Assembly: GCA_963576725.1 (NCBI GenBank) | Contig: OY755252.1 | Span: 53,159,059 to 53,223,058, forward strand | Direction of reading: 5' to 3' | DNA: 64,000 nucleotides | Source of the DNA: Azorinus chamasolen | Lineage: Eukaryota > Mollusca > Bivalvia > Cardiida > Solecurtidae | In this document: in pieces, positions 45,578-57,599 of the stretch | Layout: every line of letters begins with the position of its first letter | Position numbering within the stretch: position 1 is the first letter of the stretch | Notes under the pieces: generated by a model | Told to the model about the DNA's origin: nothing | The model's input: only the letters and a program-made list of their open reading frames with translations | The model's database searches: none | Program-made: the position numbers and the translations under genes

Positions 45578-45827
45578 TTAACCCTTCTCTTGCTGAATTC
45601 TGAAATACATTTCTCCTTTTTTACCCATGCCCTGTTGTATAATTACATATATCTTCACTGTGTGCACGTATTTCGTTGTGCAATCACTGCTGTGGAGTGC
45701 ACTGGTTGCACAATCAACTTGTAAATAGTGCAGACCCTGATGAGACAGCTCCTGAAGGAGCTGTCTCATCTGGGTCTTCACTATTTACAGGTAGATATAT
45801 TGACGCGAATAGCAAGCGAAGGGTTAA
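45578..45827. mobile_element. 250-bp TTAA MITE, second copy
   Basis: Same length and ends as 26158-26407, TTAA on both sides, inner palindrome at 45721-45788 (GACAGCTCCTGAAGGAGCTGTC centre). Confidence 0.85.
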
Positions 45828-45954
45828 AATGTGTGGTTAAAACAAGGCAAACGTAATGCAGAATGCTCCTGTATGAGCTGAGCGCTCTGCATTACTTTGA
45901 TCTATATTATCTACCACATGTCCTACAAATCCACAATCAGACTTCTTAAATACA

Positions 45955-46034
45955 GGTTCTGCTGTATTCCAATGTTTTATCGCACTACTATAGCGGTTCT
46001 GCTGTATTCCAATGTTTTATCGCACTACTATAGC
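45955..46034. repeat. Perfect 40-bp tandem duplication
   Basis: GGTTCTGCTGTATTCCAATG through ATAGC occurs twice back to back. Confidence 0.95.
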
Positions 46035-46649
46035 GGTTCTGCCCATACTATTTCAGAAACCCACTGCTTACATTTAAATTCCAAGATCTCATACGATGTT
46101 CTGTGTTGAACAAACATGATGTATAATAATGCACCCATTACTCCATACATATTCATGAAAGAAATAATGACACCATGAATATCAATCAGTTGAATATTTA
46201 TAATGGTATATGAACACATACAAATCTAGCCATGGTTGAAACTGAAGACAAGGGTCTATATTATTTCATCAGCAAATAGAACACTCTGATCAGATAGCTC
46301 CTACTACTAGCAAACAAAGGGCTACAACTCTAGTGTTCAAAAATCAATATCAATGATATTTTACGGCCACATGTCCTTATGCAGCTTAACATTTACACAA
46401 AGTTTCATAGACGATACCCAGACAGTTTCTAAGGAATGGCATTGGACAGGCAAAAACGTTATATTTTAGTAAAGAAAAGGGCGATACCCGCATGCCTCCA
46501 TTTACATAAAACTTGAAAGGAAACTGCCATACCATTTCTGATATATGAGTCCGGTATGCACAGACAACGTCAAAGCTACATCCCTTCGGTTTCGGTGGGG
46601 GCTAACTAGGATAGTAAATGATCAAGCTGATGAGATTTTAATATTAATG
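46035..46649. other. Intergenic, no gene recognised
   Basis: AT-rich sequence between the tandem duplication and the Naiad tails. I see no supported exon. Confidence 0.4.
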
Positions 46650-46916
46650 AAAAAGTAGCTAAGTCAGGAAAAGCCACACACAAGACCAGATGAACACCTA
46701 AAACACCAACAAACACGGGAGATAAACATTTCAAAATATCAATAAGCGCACAGGTACAAAGACACAAGAAAAACATAAAAGTAAGGGTGACAAAGACAGA
46801 ACCGCATTGAAACGGTCAGTGGCAAAACCACTAACGGAGGGGGTGGGGTGTTAGGGGGGATTTAGCCGGTTTACGGAAGTCCTAACCCCACTCTTATCTC
46901 AAAAGTACACATATTA
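46650..46916 (-). mobile_element. Naiad-family 2, 3' tail fragment
   Basis: Minus copy of the family-2 tail (GAACCGCATTGAAACGGTCAG, AGCCGGTTTACGGAAGTCC). Confidence 0.65.
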
Positions 46917-47358
46917 GTAATGCAGGAAACATCATATACCAAAACAAACAGCCGCCCAAACAGCACCACAACAAGAAAACACGGCAAATATACATAACTA
47001 TCGAAACACATAAGACGCACAAAGACTAAACAAACCAAGAATAGAGCAAGATGGAAGTAACTGCATTGGAACGGTCAGTGACAATAGTCAAAGGGGGTTT
47101 AAACCGGTTTAGGGGTGCCCAACCTCAAACTTATTCCATTCTCGCCCCTAAAGACAAACAGTGTAAATAAACGTATCCCCTCTACGATTGATCTACAACA
47201 ACCGCGATGGCAAATACAGTGGTAAATAGCATGTAAAACGAAAACATATTTAAGTTAAACAAACTGCATCCACCTATCGCTAGTGTACTCAATGATTGGG
47301 CTGCAAAACAAAGTAAATGTAGAAAAGTGATAAAGGGTACGACAAAAACGAGAAAGTA
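46917..47358 (-). mobile_element. Naiad 3' tail, 5'-truncated just after the SECIS position
   Basis: Minus strand, close to the tail of the intact element: GCAGGAAACATCATATACC, GGGGGTTTAAACCGGTTTA, ACAGTGTAAATAAACGTATC, TCAATGATTGGGCTGCAAA, GGGTACGACAAAAACG. Directly follows the family-2 tail, giving a tandem of two truncated tails. Confidence 0.8.
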
Positions 47359-47639
47359 TAAAGTAGTCACCCTACTTTAACAAACAGTGTATAACCCTTC
47401 TCGTGCTGAGAAAAAATAATTGATCTGCAGAACAACTTACTTCCCGATTCGTTCAAGCCTTTGCGAAATTACTGATCAAGTGTCAGACAGTGCGGACAGA
47501 GTAGTCATAACATAGGGTTTGGTGGAGTAAGAACAATTTTAATATTTGAGTACACAACTTGATGTGTTACTCTGCATAAAATGTTTTGTCGAATGATTCT
47601 CTTAGAGGAGACTCGCTCGGTTCAGGTCTAAAGTAATGC

Positions 47640-48271
47640 TGAACGCTTCAATGGTAGCTTGCAGCATTACTTTCGACTTGCATTAAGCTGTCATGTGTGT
47701 TTCTAGAAATGCGTAGCGATACATTTTAAAACAATTCTGGAAGTTATCCGAGTTCGAGATATCGAAGTTCAACTGTATATGAATAATATTGTTTCATATA
47801 TATGTAATTTACTGTTTCTCACGTTTAGATTGAGATATTGATCTTGAAAGATTAAATCTAAACAACAATAAACTTGTGAATTTCTCCCGCGATTTCGCGA
47901 CCTGACACTTGATACAAACAGCTTGGATTCTAGATTAGACGTTGGGGCAAGATGGCGTCTCATCAGGATCCAAGATTGTTTGACACTCGGTCGATAGTCT
48001 CTCAAAACCTTGATCGAATCTGAAAAAGTCAAAATTTCCAGTTTGAGTAGACGTTGTTTTCTCACGGCGGGATATAGATTAAAAACCTGGTGTAACTATA
48101 ACAAGAGAGTCTACGGACTACCCATGCACGCACGTTAAACGTTGTTTTCTCACGGCGGGATATAGATTGAAAACCTGGTGTAACTAACAAGAGAGTCTAC
48201 GGGACTACCTATGCACGCACGTTAAAAAGTCACATAACAGCAAATGCGATTGCAGCAACAACATCTCGTCG
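47640..48271 (+). repeat. Block E upstream homology ending in conserved exon end/GTAAGT donor
   Basis: Holds the MITE arm GATATCGAAGTTCAACTGTATA, the imperfect fold-back 47900-47995, a tandem 88-bp duplication (48051-48138 and 48139-48225) and the exon end GCAACAACATCTCGTCG followed by GTAAGTATGAAATC at 48272. Homologous to blocks B, C and D. Confidence 0.6.
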
Positions 48272-48419
48272 GTAAGTATGAAATCTAGATTTTATCAATT
48301 TGATCTGTAGCATGATGAGAAATGTACCTCGTGGATTTGCCATTCATTTATAAATTGCATCGGTGCAATGTTACTGATGCATATTTCTTCTGCTTGAGAA
48401 ACATGTGGTCGGGTATCGA

Positions 48420-48484
48420 ACGGCTTGGACCCTGATGAGACGCCGAGTTACTCGGTGTTTCTTCTGGATTTAAGCCGTTTGCAA
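48420..48484. repeat. Fold-back element
   Basis: CCTGATGAGACGCCGAGTTACTCGG and the downstream arm TCTGGATTTAAGCCGTTTGC; variant of the family at 61958-62022. Confidence 0.65.
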
Positions 48485-48729
48485 ATGCGAGTCAGGTTGG
48501 ACTCAGAGGGGAAAGGTTACTCTTATGAAAACGTTGCCGTCATATATTGTCTTGTGCTTTTTAGGTTAACGGCACTGCGATACGTGTGTGTTTGTTTCAC
48601 CACCCTTCAGAATTTATTGTGTGCTAATGTATGTGTGTACGTGCGTGCACACTTCATTTGTGCTTCTGGGGTTGCCGTGAACTTTCGTGTGGAATATCTG
48701 GCATCTACTTTTGTCTACATCTACACCAG

Positions 48730-48821
48730 ATTACCAAAATTTACCGCTACTGAAGATGATGTACACATTGGCAGTTTTTGGACTGTTTATGATGTTTTCA
48801 ATGTAAGAGATACTGATGCAG
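48730..48821 (+). pseudogene. Frameshifted paralogue of the signal-peptide exon (block E)
   Basis: Acceptor CTACACCAG and donor GTAAGAAC match exon 32271-32363, with the same ATG ATG TAC ACA start. The signal peptide reads MMYTLAVFGLFMMFS, then loss of one A (TCAAAT to TCAAT) brings a TAA at 48804. An internal GTAAGA at 48803 could serve as an alternative donor. Either a pseudogene or a changed exon boundary; a base-calling error in an A run is also possible. Confidence 0.5.
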
Positions 48822-48899
48822 GTAAGAACTATGTTTTCGATGTTTTCATGTTGCATTCGCACAGAGCAAAAGGTGAAGGTACACATTCAAATCTAAAAT

Positions 48900-50345
48900 T
48901 TTCTCTACCAAACCCAGTGCTGTGACCATGCTTTAGAAACGTTTGCTTCGTTGTCTATTTTATCATATTCGTGGAATAGTTCTCGGCTAGTATATTTACC
49001 TTAGGTATGTACATGTATATACATGTATCCAATCAGTAAAGTTAACTTTCTATTTATAAACTCTCGTGTCCCAAAATGCTTTACTCTGGTGCGTTCCTAC
49101 GCAGGGAAACCCATGTCATTTCTATTTATAGATAATGGCGTCACTTTCTGTTTTGGTCCCCAAAGTGACCCATATGTAGTAACGTTAATATCGAAGGCAT
49201 ATCTCAATCCTGTCGTAACTATAAAAGCCCCTTTGCAGACGGTGGGTCCAGAGTAACTTGGCTTCCCATCAGAAGAATCTCGACCGTTTGGCACTCGGAT
49301 AGCTAGCGTGTTTTACATTTACTCGTTGATAACAAATTTATCGTTAAGTGTCAGAATGGACGTTTTTCCACAAAACAAAAGTGGTGTGTCAAACAGTTTT
49401 GATACTGATTAGAAAGCGAGTTATTAGGCGTCTCATTTAGATCCAACCCGTTTGCAAAGGTAATCACAGAGCCGCCTGTTGTAGAAGTCCTAACACAAGT
49501 CGCTATCCGGCTAGGTACCATGGTATGGAAATATTCAATGTAACAAGAATATCGCTGCCAGCGAGCAAAGCGTCATCACTCTTTTATGATTGCTTTGATT
49601 TGCTTTATATTTCAGGGATGGTTTCCATGAGAGGGTCTCGCCCGATCATTCGCATTCTGAAAAATGAATCATCGCAAGAAATCCGTATGTTTAAATTTCG
49701 TTTCTTGATATTGATATAAATTTGTTATCTTTATTTTCGTTAACCTTTTTTTCATCATACCCATCCTCATCGTTGTCATTTTGATAAATATTAAGCTTAT
49801 GAGATTGACTAGTTTATAATCCTTTACTGCATAAATGCGACTTTCTACGCCTTTGTAAACAGAGTAGACCAAGCCTCATATAGGTCCCATCGGATCCAGG
49901 TCTGAATTGTTTATTATAGAATAATAGATATGGTTCGACAGTTTCTACTACTGCCAAAAATTACCATGTTCATGTGCCATTATGAAAAATAATCTAATTA
50001 ATATTCATGACGTCATTATTTCTTACAGAACATGTATGGGGGTAACGGGTTAATGTGTCCAGTTTTTAATACTTCTTCTGATATCCGCCAACAGATTGGA
50101 TCCAGATACCCTCCCTTGTATTCGTCACACATTTCTCTATAGAACGCACATTTAATAAAAAACTGTAATGTTGGGTAGAAACACCACGGCGTCATGTAGA
50201 AATATACATGTAGGACCTGTCGAAATAAGTAATTTGACAAAATTGCTCGAAGTCTTTTTGTACAAACTAACTACTCGCAACATAATACACAGTAAACACA
50301 ATGTTACGCATCAATTTCGTGTCATCGTTTTTCTTTATTATTACA
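48900..50345. other. Intergenic or intron-like, no convincing gene
   Basis: Half hairpin arm at 48899-48935, a decayed fold-back at 49383-49456, and a weak exon candidate at 49612-49680. Nothing else supported. Confidence 0.4.
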
Positions 50346-50500
50346 GCTGAACTACTTAGAGGCCATTGGGCCTACGGTGACCGACTTGCGAGATTCTATA
50401 TCTACCCAGCTCAGGAGGTCGTGAGTTCGACTAGCACCCTGGAGTGACACATTCACATGTTGTATTGTATGTAATACCTGGGTCAATAAACGTCTGTCCG
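50346..50500 (+). repeat. Possible tRNA-derived SINE remnant
   Basis: GGAGGTCGTGAGTTCGACTAG resembles a degenerate B box (GTTCGA core), with GGGCCTACGGTGACCGAC about 50 bp upstream and an AATAAA after it. Weak; also readable as a short terminal exon. Confidence 0.3.
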
Positions 50501-51314
50501 ACTATTTACCCGTTTGTAACTACATGTACATGTATACAATTATATCTTTTTTTTATGAATATTTATGTAATAATTAAATGATCTTGAATATTAATTAGAT
50601 GATGCCATAATGTTATATAAGCAAAGAATGGTTGCCCTTGCAAGATCAATGTCGCAACGACAGCCACGAGATGACGGGTGAAGGCTACACTATACTACTC
50701 TTACTGAACGACTATTTTGAATGGTCACTTTCCAGAGAATTAACTGTAGTTGTGTAACTGCTGTTAGTTTTCACTACAACAGCCATTCGACAGAAGGGAA
50801 ATTCTGGGTTTACCTGATTTAGCCGTCTTTTAATGCCTTTGCTGTTGGAACCGTTTTATCAATGTCTGCTCTGTTTGCTCTGCTATAAATATAATTTTAT
50901 AGTGACTGCCACGGCCAAAAAGCCCTTGTTAAGATGTTATAATAAAAGTCTAGGTGATGAATATTCAGGATGTCATTATGTCACGAATATTCATCGGGTT
51001 AAGGATCACAGTGAACGATACATAAATGCCAATGTTTACATTTTAGAAGTGACCATTAACCCCTTACTTCTGGAATATTTATTAAAGAAATAATGCCGAC
51101 CTAAATATTAATTAGCTTTCATTTGTATACATGAAATAGCAAATAAACACACGAAATTTGGCCATAGCAGAAACTGCAGAGTCATACCTGTATTATTTCA
51201 TAAACAAACAGAGAAGATCAAATGACTCCTGCAGGAGCCGTGTCTAGTCTGTTTACAAATTTTTAGAAAGGCGTATTTATTGAGTTAACGGTTAAACCGC
51301 TCTGGATTAAAACT
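50501..51314. other. Intergenic, decayed fold-back only
   Basis: A fold-back remnant at 51205-51262 (CTCCTGCAGGAG centre). The 86-codon frame at 50833-51093 has no recognisable domain. Confidence 0.4.
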
Positions 51315-51722
51315 TCTGAAGACATCTGATCCCCCGAAAGCAAAAAATTGCAATACTAAAAGAGAAAAATGCAGACTCGGTTTTTATTGAGTCTGTTCAT
51401 GATCAGTAATTGAAGTGAAACACTGCTAAAACCCCCTAGCCCCGGCTTAAGCGTATCCAATTTTCATAACAAAAAGTACTGAAATTCGTGACTTCGAAGG
51501 ATCAGAAAGTATAACAACATTGAGAATGAAGTACGAGGCGACGTTTTACGGCCGCCACACAAGCACTTAACACCTGCTATTTTGAAAATTATAAGTTCTG
51601 AAGAGAGGTGATCCCCCGAAAGCAAAAATTGCAATACTAAAATAATTTGCAGAATCGCTTTTATTGAGTCTGTTCATGAGCAGTAATTGAAGTGCAACAC
51701 TGCTCACGACCCCTAAATTCTG
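51315..51722 (+). repeat. ~285-bp repeat, tandem 1.4 units (diverged)
   Basis: Two successive units with the GACTCGGTTTTTATTGAGTC and GGCGACGTTTTACGGCCGCC landmarks, more diverged than 42617-43253. Confidence 0.85.
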
Positions 51723-52281
51723 GTGCATTTTCTGGCAACTGCCGATATGATTAACGTTTCTCAAACAGCTCTGATCCAGATGAGACAACGAATCCTCCAG
51801 CATGGCATCCAAGTTGTTTGTAAATGTAAATCAAGTACAAAAATGAGTCATGCAGGAAATACCACATACAGAACAAACACTCGCCCGAACAGCAACACAA
51901 GGAAACAGCAAATGTACATGGGTAGAAAAAAACAACAAGAGACGCACACAGACAAAACAAACATACAATAGGAGGAAGATGGAAGTACCGCCTTGGAACG
52001 GTCAGTGACAAAAGTCACCGGGGGTTTAAACCGGTTTATGGGCGCCCAACCTCACCCTTATTCCATCCCCATCCTAAAAGACAAACAGTGTAAATAAACG
52101 TATCCCCTCTCCGACTAATCTACAACAACCGCGACAGCAAATACAGTGGTAAAGTGCATGTATAACAAAAAAAACCATTTAATTGAACATACTGTATCCA
52201 CCTATCGCTAGTGTACTCAATGATTGAGCTGCAAACAGAGTAACTGTAGAAAAGTAATAAAGGGTACGACAAAAATGAAAT

Positions 52282-52344
52282 AGTACAGATATCCGACGTT
52301 CTCCTTCCATTTCTGGATTTAAGAGGTCGCCTTCATAGAGTACT
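52282..52344 (-). promoter_or_regulatory. SECIS element of Naiad copy 3
   Basis: Same type-2 hairpin as 8731-8793; ATGA at 52333-52336 and GGAT at 52291-52294 on the minus strand. Confidence 0.83.
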
Positions 52345-55300
52345 AAACCTTTCTTGTCGGCGTACATGCAAAGAGGCCAGCGTGATTGCCAACTGTAAAA
52401 GGGTTCACAACCAAACATGCAGTATGTTGTAATAATACAGGATCATATCCCTTTTTTAATGAATTGTTTTATATATTTGATGAACAAAGTGAGAAAATGG
52501 GTATGTCCAATAATTCTACGAAGTTTGTAAATCACATCACCATAAAATTCAGGATGTGAAATACCGTGTCGCAAAAGTACCTTGAGATTACATTTGTACT
52601 TGCCAATAAGCGAGAGATTTCGATAGTAAAATTTAGAGAAAGTTTTTCTTAGTTTATGGTATCTATATCCTTGTTTAAGCAGTTTTTCAGTTAAATTGAG
52701 ATTTCGACTGTTAAAATCGTCAATAGATGAACAAGCTCTAGCAAACCGAATAAGTTGAGATATATAAACCCCGTAAGATGGAGCACGGGGAACATCCCCG
52801 TCAAGATGAGGAAAATTTACAATATTAAAATCAAAATCATCTCTTTTGTCATATATTTTAGAAGAAATCATTCCATTATTAATTTTAAGGTCTAGGTCAA
52901 GAAACGCTGCATAATTGTCGGACGGGTTAGCTTTATTCAATTTGAGTTCTTTAGGATAAATTGTAGGAATCAGAGCATTAAAGAAAGGGTTATCTAAGTT
53001 AAAAATATCATCCAAATATCGACAAGTATCATTGAAGGCTTTTATAACATCTTCTTGTGATTGAGGATTCAAACTCAACATGAAATCTCTCTCATAGCAG
53101 TACAAAAACAAATCTGCGACAAGTGGTGCACAATTCATACCCATGGGAATACCAATTAACTGACGGTATATAGCATTCCCATAACGTACAAATATGTTAT
53201 CCAAAAGAAAGGTTAGTGCTTCGCAAACTTCTGAGCAAGTCCAATTGGTGTAATATTTCATTTGCTCGTCAGTAAAGAAAGCTTTTTCAGCATTACATGC
53301 CAAGAATGATGTTTTTTCTCGGGCAAATACTTTCTGGATCAAGTTAGTAAGCTTATCCTTAATTAAAATATGAGGAAGAGTTGTGTACAGAGTAGAAAAA
53401 TCGTACGTGCTTACAGTGGATGCAAGATACCTTTTGTTCTTAAGTTTGTTTAAGACTTCTGAAGAGTTCTTAATAGACCAGAAGAGATTTATTCCAGAAT
53501 TTTCATAAAAGTACAAAAATGAGTCATGCAGGAAACACCACATACAGAAGTCTTATCACAGTAAAAGTTTACATGTTCCTTTACCTTCGTTAAACAAGAA
53601 GTCAAAAGTATAGACAATTTAGTAGTTGTACATGAACTAGAATTTGCAATGAAACGCGCTTTATATGGTTTTTTATGTAGTTTTGGTAACCAATACATAG
53701 TAGGAAGTTTATGTTGTGTAATTTTAATATCGGTTCCAAATTGTTCACACTTTTTGACATGGTCTGAAATGATGGTCTTTTCGTCAGTGGTAACTGAAAT
53801 GTATGACTTGGTATTAGTAATTTCCTGCTTCAAGACATCGATATAATGTAATCGTCAAATAATAATCACATTATTTGATGCCTTATCAGCAGGAACAAAA
53901 ACGTATTTTGAATGGAAATCCTGTAAACCCTTTTTAAGATGTCTAAATGAAGTTCTAGGTTTAGGTGGAAGAAGGTGTTTATTAGAGCTGTAAAAGGAAA
54001 TGCGTTTATCAATTATATCAAAAATTAGTTTTTTCCAACAAGAAAGGGCAGTAGACTCAACATGTTCTCTTCGACACCATTTAATACTAAAATTTTGTAA
54101 AGCCTCCGCAATCTGAACTCGACAAGAGTTAAAATCTATCAAGGATGGTATTCTATATTTGGGACCTTTATTCAAAAGAGATCGTAGACGTTTATCTTTA
54201 ATTATCTCAAAATTACCAGTAATCACATGACCAGCCGGAGAATAGCAAAATTTTGAGGTGGCGCAATCTCAATTATCAGGAATATTATCATTAATATTAA
54301 GGTCGGCCACAATTTTATTATAGTTGAAAATTGTATTTCTGATGGGTTTGTTATATTTGTAGCAGATGATAGGTGGTTCTGTATTTTTAAAGTATTTAGG
54401 AATAGTGTCAATTACATTTTTGTGTCTAAAAATACTTTGTAGGTCAATAAAATCAATACCTTTATTAATAAAAGGAATTTTCAAGAAGAATATTTGGTGT
54501 TCAGATAATTTGTCGATGTGCGGTCTGAGAACATGTAGAGTAAAGCTTTGTATCAAACTAGCAGTTCCTATAAGAGGATCTGATCGAAAAATAATTTTAT
54601 CGGCTTGCTCGTCAATTTCTTTTAATGAACATATAGATAAGGAGGAAAGTCTAGAAAGCATGGCATGTTTACCCGAAATAAGGCGTAAAGTATGTAGATC
54701 AAGAAGAGTCAATTTCAAACGAGATTTTCGTTTAATATTACCATTCTTGCGAATGCCATGCGATCGAGATTTGCGTTTTCTAATAGAAAAAATTGAAAAA
54801 ATATCTATATCTGGTTCTTTTGAAATATTTCCAGTCTGGTAAATATTATCATTCAGTCCTAAAGGAAAAGGTGTTTGCAATTTTTTGATCCAATTTAATT
54901 CAGATATAAATCTAGCTTTCGATTTAAAGCTACTAGTCGCCTCCTTATCATATGTTATATGCTCAACAATTTGTACTAAAACATCTTTAAAAGAATGGCC
55001 AGATTTCCGAAAGTGTTGGTATAAAAAATTGTTTAGTTTACGATTTCGACACTGATATGCATGCTCACGAAATCGAGTTTTCAAAGCACGTCCTGTTTGT
55101 CCTACGTACTGTATACCGCAACTAGGCGCGTTTCAAGTTAAAACATAAATAACGTTAGTAGTAGTACAATCAACGTCTGAGTTTATCTTGACATTAAATG
55201 TTCTACCATTAACTGTAGATTTTATAGTGGAATTACAAGAAATGTTACTACAACATATGCACCTCTTAGCAAAGCACTTTTGGATAATTGGATACACTCT

Positions 55301-55576
55301 GTGTCGTCTGCATAAGGACCGTTTACGAATAGAAGAAACATTTTGGATAACAGATTTTAAAGGTGAAAGTACAACTCTTGGTCCATTGAAAAAACATTTA
55401 TTAATAGAAAGAGATGGTATGTGAAAAGATGAAGCCGACTGAAGATTAAGTTGTTTTAAACGAACAAAAGGTTGAAGGGAAGAGAAATTAGAAATATTTC
55501 TGGGTACTTGTACAGACGACACAGATTGCATATTTAAAGCTTTTAGTTCTATTCGAGGTATTTTAACTTTATTCAT
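52343..55576 (-). pseudogene. Naiad polyprotein, copy 3: three TGA codons kept, two frame breaks
   Basis: Same start, endonuclease, CxC linker and RT as 5541-8732, with TGA at the same three codons (55133-55135, 54269-54271, 53855-53857). Two lesions: a 41-bp insertion at 53507-53547 in the RT between CDKT and YENSG, and an extra A in the A-run near 52452-52457 that shifts the last ~35 codons. A few amino-acid differences exist elsewhere (for example ADKASNNV versus ADKASHNV). Not functional as it stands. Confidence 0.92.
53507..53547 (-). mobile_element. 41-bp insertion of the Naiad's own 3' end
   Basis: On the minus strand CTGTATGTGGTGTTTCCTGC to GTACTTTT, identical to the terminal bases of the element (5242-5280), placed inside the RT reading frame in the same orientation. 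Confidence 0.9.
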
Positions 55577-55849
55577 ATTGGAAAGTGATAGAGGGGCACC
55601 TGTATTGTGTTCATCAACACGTCAATTACAATAGTGTAGCTACCAAGTGCATCAAATTGTTGGTGAACACAACACCTACCACGAGGTGCATGACATACTT
55701 ATGATGATGTAAGAGGCGAATGAGAGTCGTGGATAGTGGGATATAGCTTCGGGATAAGGCATAGCTGCTGCACTTCGTAGGCAATAGCGTAAGTCTTGAG
55801 GGTCTCTAAATGCACCATTTAACCAAATCCACTACAGACTATTTCAGTC

Positions 55850-55985
55850 CCATTACCTCATAGGCTATTATTAGACCCAGCCTTTTTGAATAAATCTACC
55901 GAAAAGGAGCATTTACTAGAAAAAATGAAAAGTTTAGAATTGTGAAGTTTTGAAACCATTGCGATAAATAGAGCATTTGTTTCGA
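55850..55985. repeat. Dispersed repeat shared with 59150-59300
   Basis: GAATAAATCTACCGAAAAGGA, AAAAGTTTAGAA and AATAGAGCATTTG in the same order as at 59150-59260. Non-coding. Confidence 0.7.
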
Positions 55986-56539
55986 CGTTGTGCTCAACTG
56001 GAAGGTCATTCCCTTTCAAAATAAGATCTGCTACGCAGAATACATTTCTTACGTCTACTAATTTACTGTGTGAATATGCCTGCATAGGAAAAGCTGTGTT
56101 AGTTCTAGAAATACCGAAAAACAAACATTTGCGTAATATTCAGCATCTACCGTTTGTCCAATCGGTACAGCACCTCGCAAGATTATCCCACTGCCGTCTC
56201 TCCTCTGATAACGAGCTAATGTCTTACCAAACAAAATCCTGCAATCCCTCTGCTTTCCATCAACAAACGAAGATATGCCATATCAAACAAACAAACCACA
56301 TTTGTAATACATGCCTAAATGGTGTATGTTGTGGCTGTTCTTAAGTTTCAAAAAGTGACTTTTACAGAGGCGTCAAAAGTCATCAACGTGAGGGGATAGT
56401 TAACGAATAAACACTGCTTAATGCAGGTCTAATGTAATGCAGAAGGGTCTTATGGAACTTTCGTCCTGTATTAAGCTAATACCTGACTTCAAAGCCCATA
56501 TTTATACCGCTTTTTGGCGCTCGATGAGAGAGATATTTT
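55986..56539. other. No convincing gene
   Basis: A plus-strand 118-codon frame (55988-56344) has a Cys-rich end but no recognisable domain or splice context. A fold-back of the GTAATGCAGAA family lies near 56420-56480. Confidence 0.35.
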
Positions 56540-56850
56540 ACTATATACAGTTGAACTTCGATATCTCGAACTCGAATAACTTTAACTTCGGGATAACTCG
56601 AACTGAAAGTGTGGTCCAACCAAAACTTACAATACAGAATTATTCTTAAATGTATCGCTACGGATATCTAGAAACACATATGGTAGCTTTAATGCAGGTG
56701 TAAAGTTACGCTGAAAGCTCATGCAGGAGCTTTAAGCATTACTTTACACCTACATTAAGCTGTCAACTCGGGAAATTAGAACTCCGATATCTCGAACTAG
56801 TTTATAAAGTTCCTTGGAGTTTGAGATATCGAAGTTCAACTGTATATACA
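56540..56850. mobile_element. MITE cluster: CTTCGATATCTCG arms around a fold-back
   Basis: ACAGTTGAACTTCGATATCTCGAA at the left, GAGATATCGAAGTTCAACTGTA at the right (56820-56842), and an inner hairpin AAAGTTACGCTGAAAGCTC/GAGCTTTAAGCATTACTTT (56700-56745). Complementary ends suggest one composite element of about 300 bp. Confidence 0.65.
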
Positions 56851-57496
56851 AATACTCAGGGAGCCAATAGTGCCTACCGTGCACACCACCTAGACTTTTT
56901 TTCATGGCTACCAAAATGTTCAGAAAAGTGTCCTGAATCAGAATCGCGAATGTACTCAAACTTAAATTCTTTAAGGCTATGTGTATTTTAACCGTTTCCA
57001 TGGCAACCCCCAGTTTTCGTAATGATGACCCATACCTACAAATTCGCCCATATCACAGCCAGTTTTTGTCCTAAAACTATAAAACTGGTACCAAATGGAA
57101 GATAAGACATTGTGCTTTTATTTCTAACTTGTCTTTTAAATTACCTTATTTGCATACTCATGAATATTAATGAGAACATTAAAAATAGTAAAAAGAAGTA
57201 TACAAATAACGTAAACCTTTCATTTTTTATCCTTCAGATATCAGAAAATAAATTAAAATGCAGTTTAACATGATGACGAAACCCCCAGGAAACAAAATAT
57301 CCAATTCGAGGACCATATCATTATTTTTAAACACCTGGTCATTGATTCTTTCGCCTACAATATTGAGCATTGCTAACATATGGCACAATCATGCAGCCGC
57401 AGTACCAGCTAGTGACTATGATACTATACCCATTTTAACCCCTGGGTGGAGAGGAGGTGCTGGTGGGAGACACTGAAAAGGCGCCTCTGAAATTTC

Positions 57497-57570
57497 CTAG
57501 AGGGGCAGGGATTTGACCCCGGACCTCCGGATTGGTCATTAAGCGCGATACCACTAGACCACGGCACACC
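57497..57570 (-). repeat. tRNA-like SINE head (pol III A and B boxes)
   Basis: Minus strand has A box TGGTCTAGTGG and B box GGGTCAAATCC with tRNA-like spacing, starting GGTGTGCCG. The B box has one mismatch and the acceptor arm does not close cleanly, so this is a tRNA-derived SINE or tRNA pseudogene rather than a working tRNA. Confidence 0.55.
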
Positions 57571-57599
57571 ACGAAGGTACCTTCGTCCGTCCTTGCGTT

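Larger units (their letters stand above)
51834..55727 (-). mobile_element. Naiad-type PLE, copy 3
   Basis: Nearly identical to 5389-9239 in reverse. Ends at GTAC of the 3' terminus and at ACTCTCATTCG of the leader, so it lacks the 106-bp 5' segment seen in the tandem copy. Contains ORF, SECIS and full tail. Confidence 0.92.

Noticed and set aside
49612..49680. Possible internal exon after the block E signal exon
   Set aside because: Has an acceptor (TTTATATTTCAG) and a GTATGT donor in compatible phase, but the peptide is unremarkable and its upstream exon is frameshifted.
50347..50453. Possible terminal exon with nearby AATAAA
   Set aside because: The frame overlaps a degenerate B-box-like motif and looks more like a SINE remnant.
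55988..56344. 118-aa Cys-rich frame
   Set aside because: No recognisable domain; begins in a dispersed repeat.
57497..57570. Functional tRNA gene
   Set aside because: A and B boxes are present but the B box is mismatched and the acceptor stem does not pair well.
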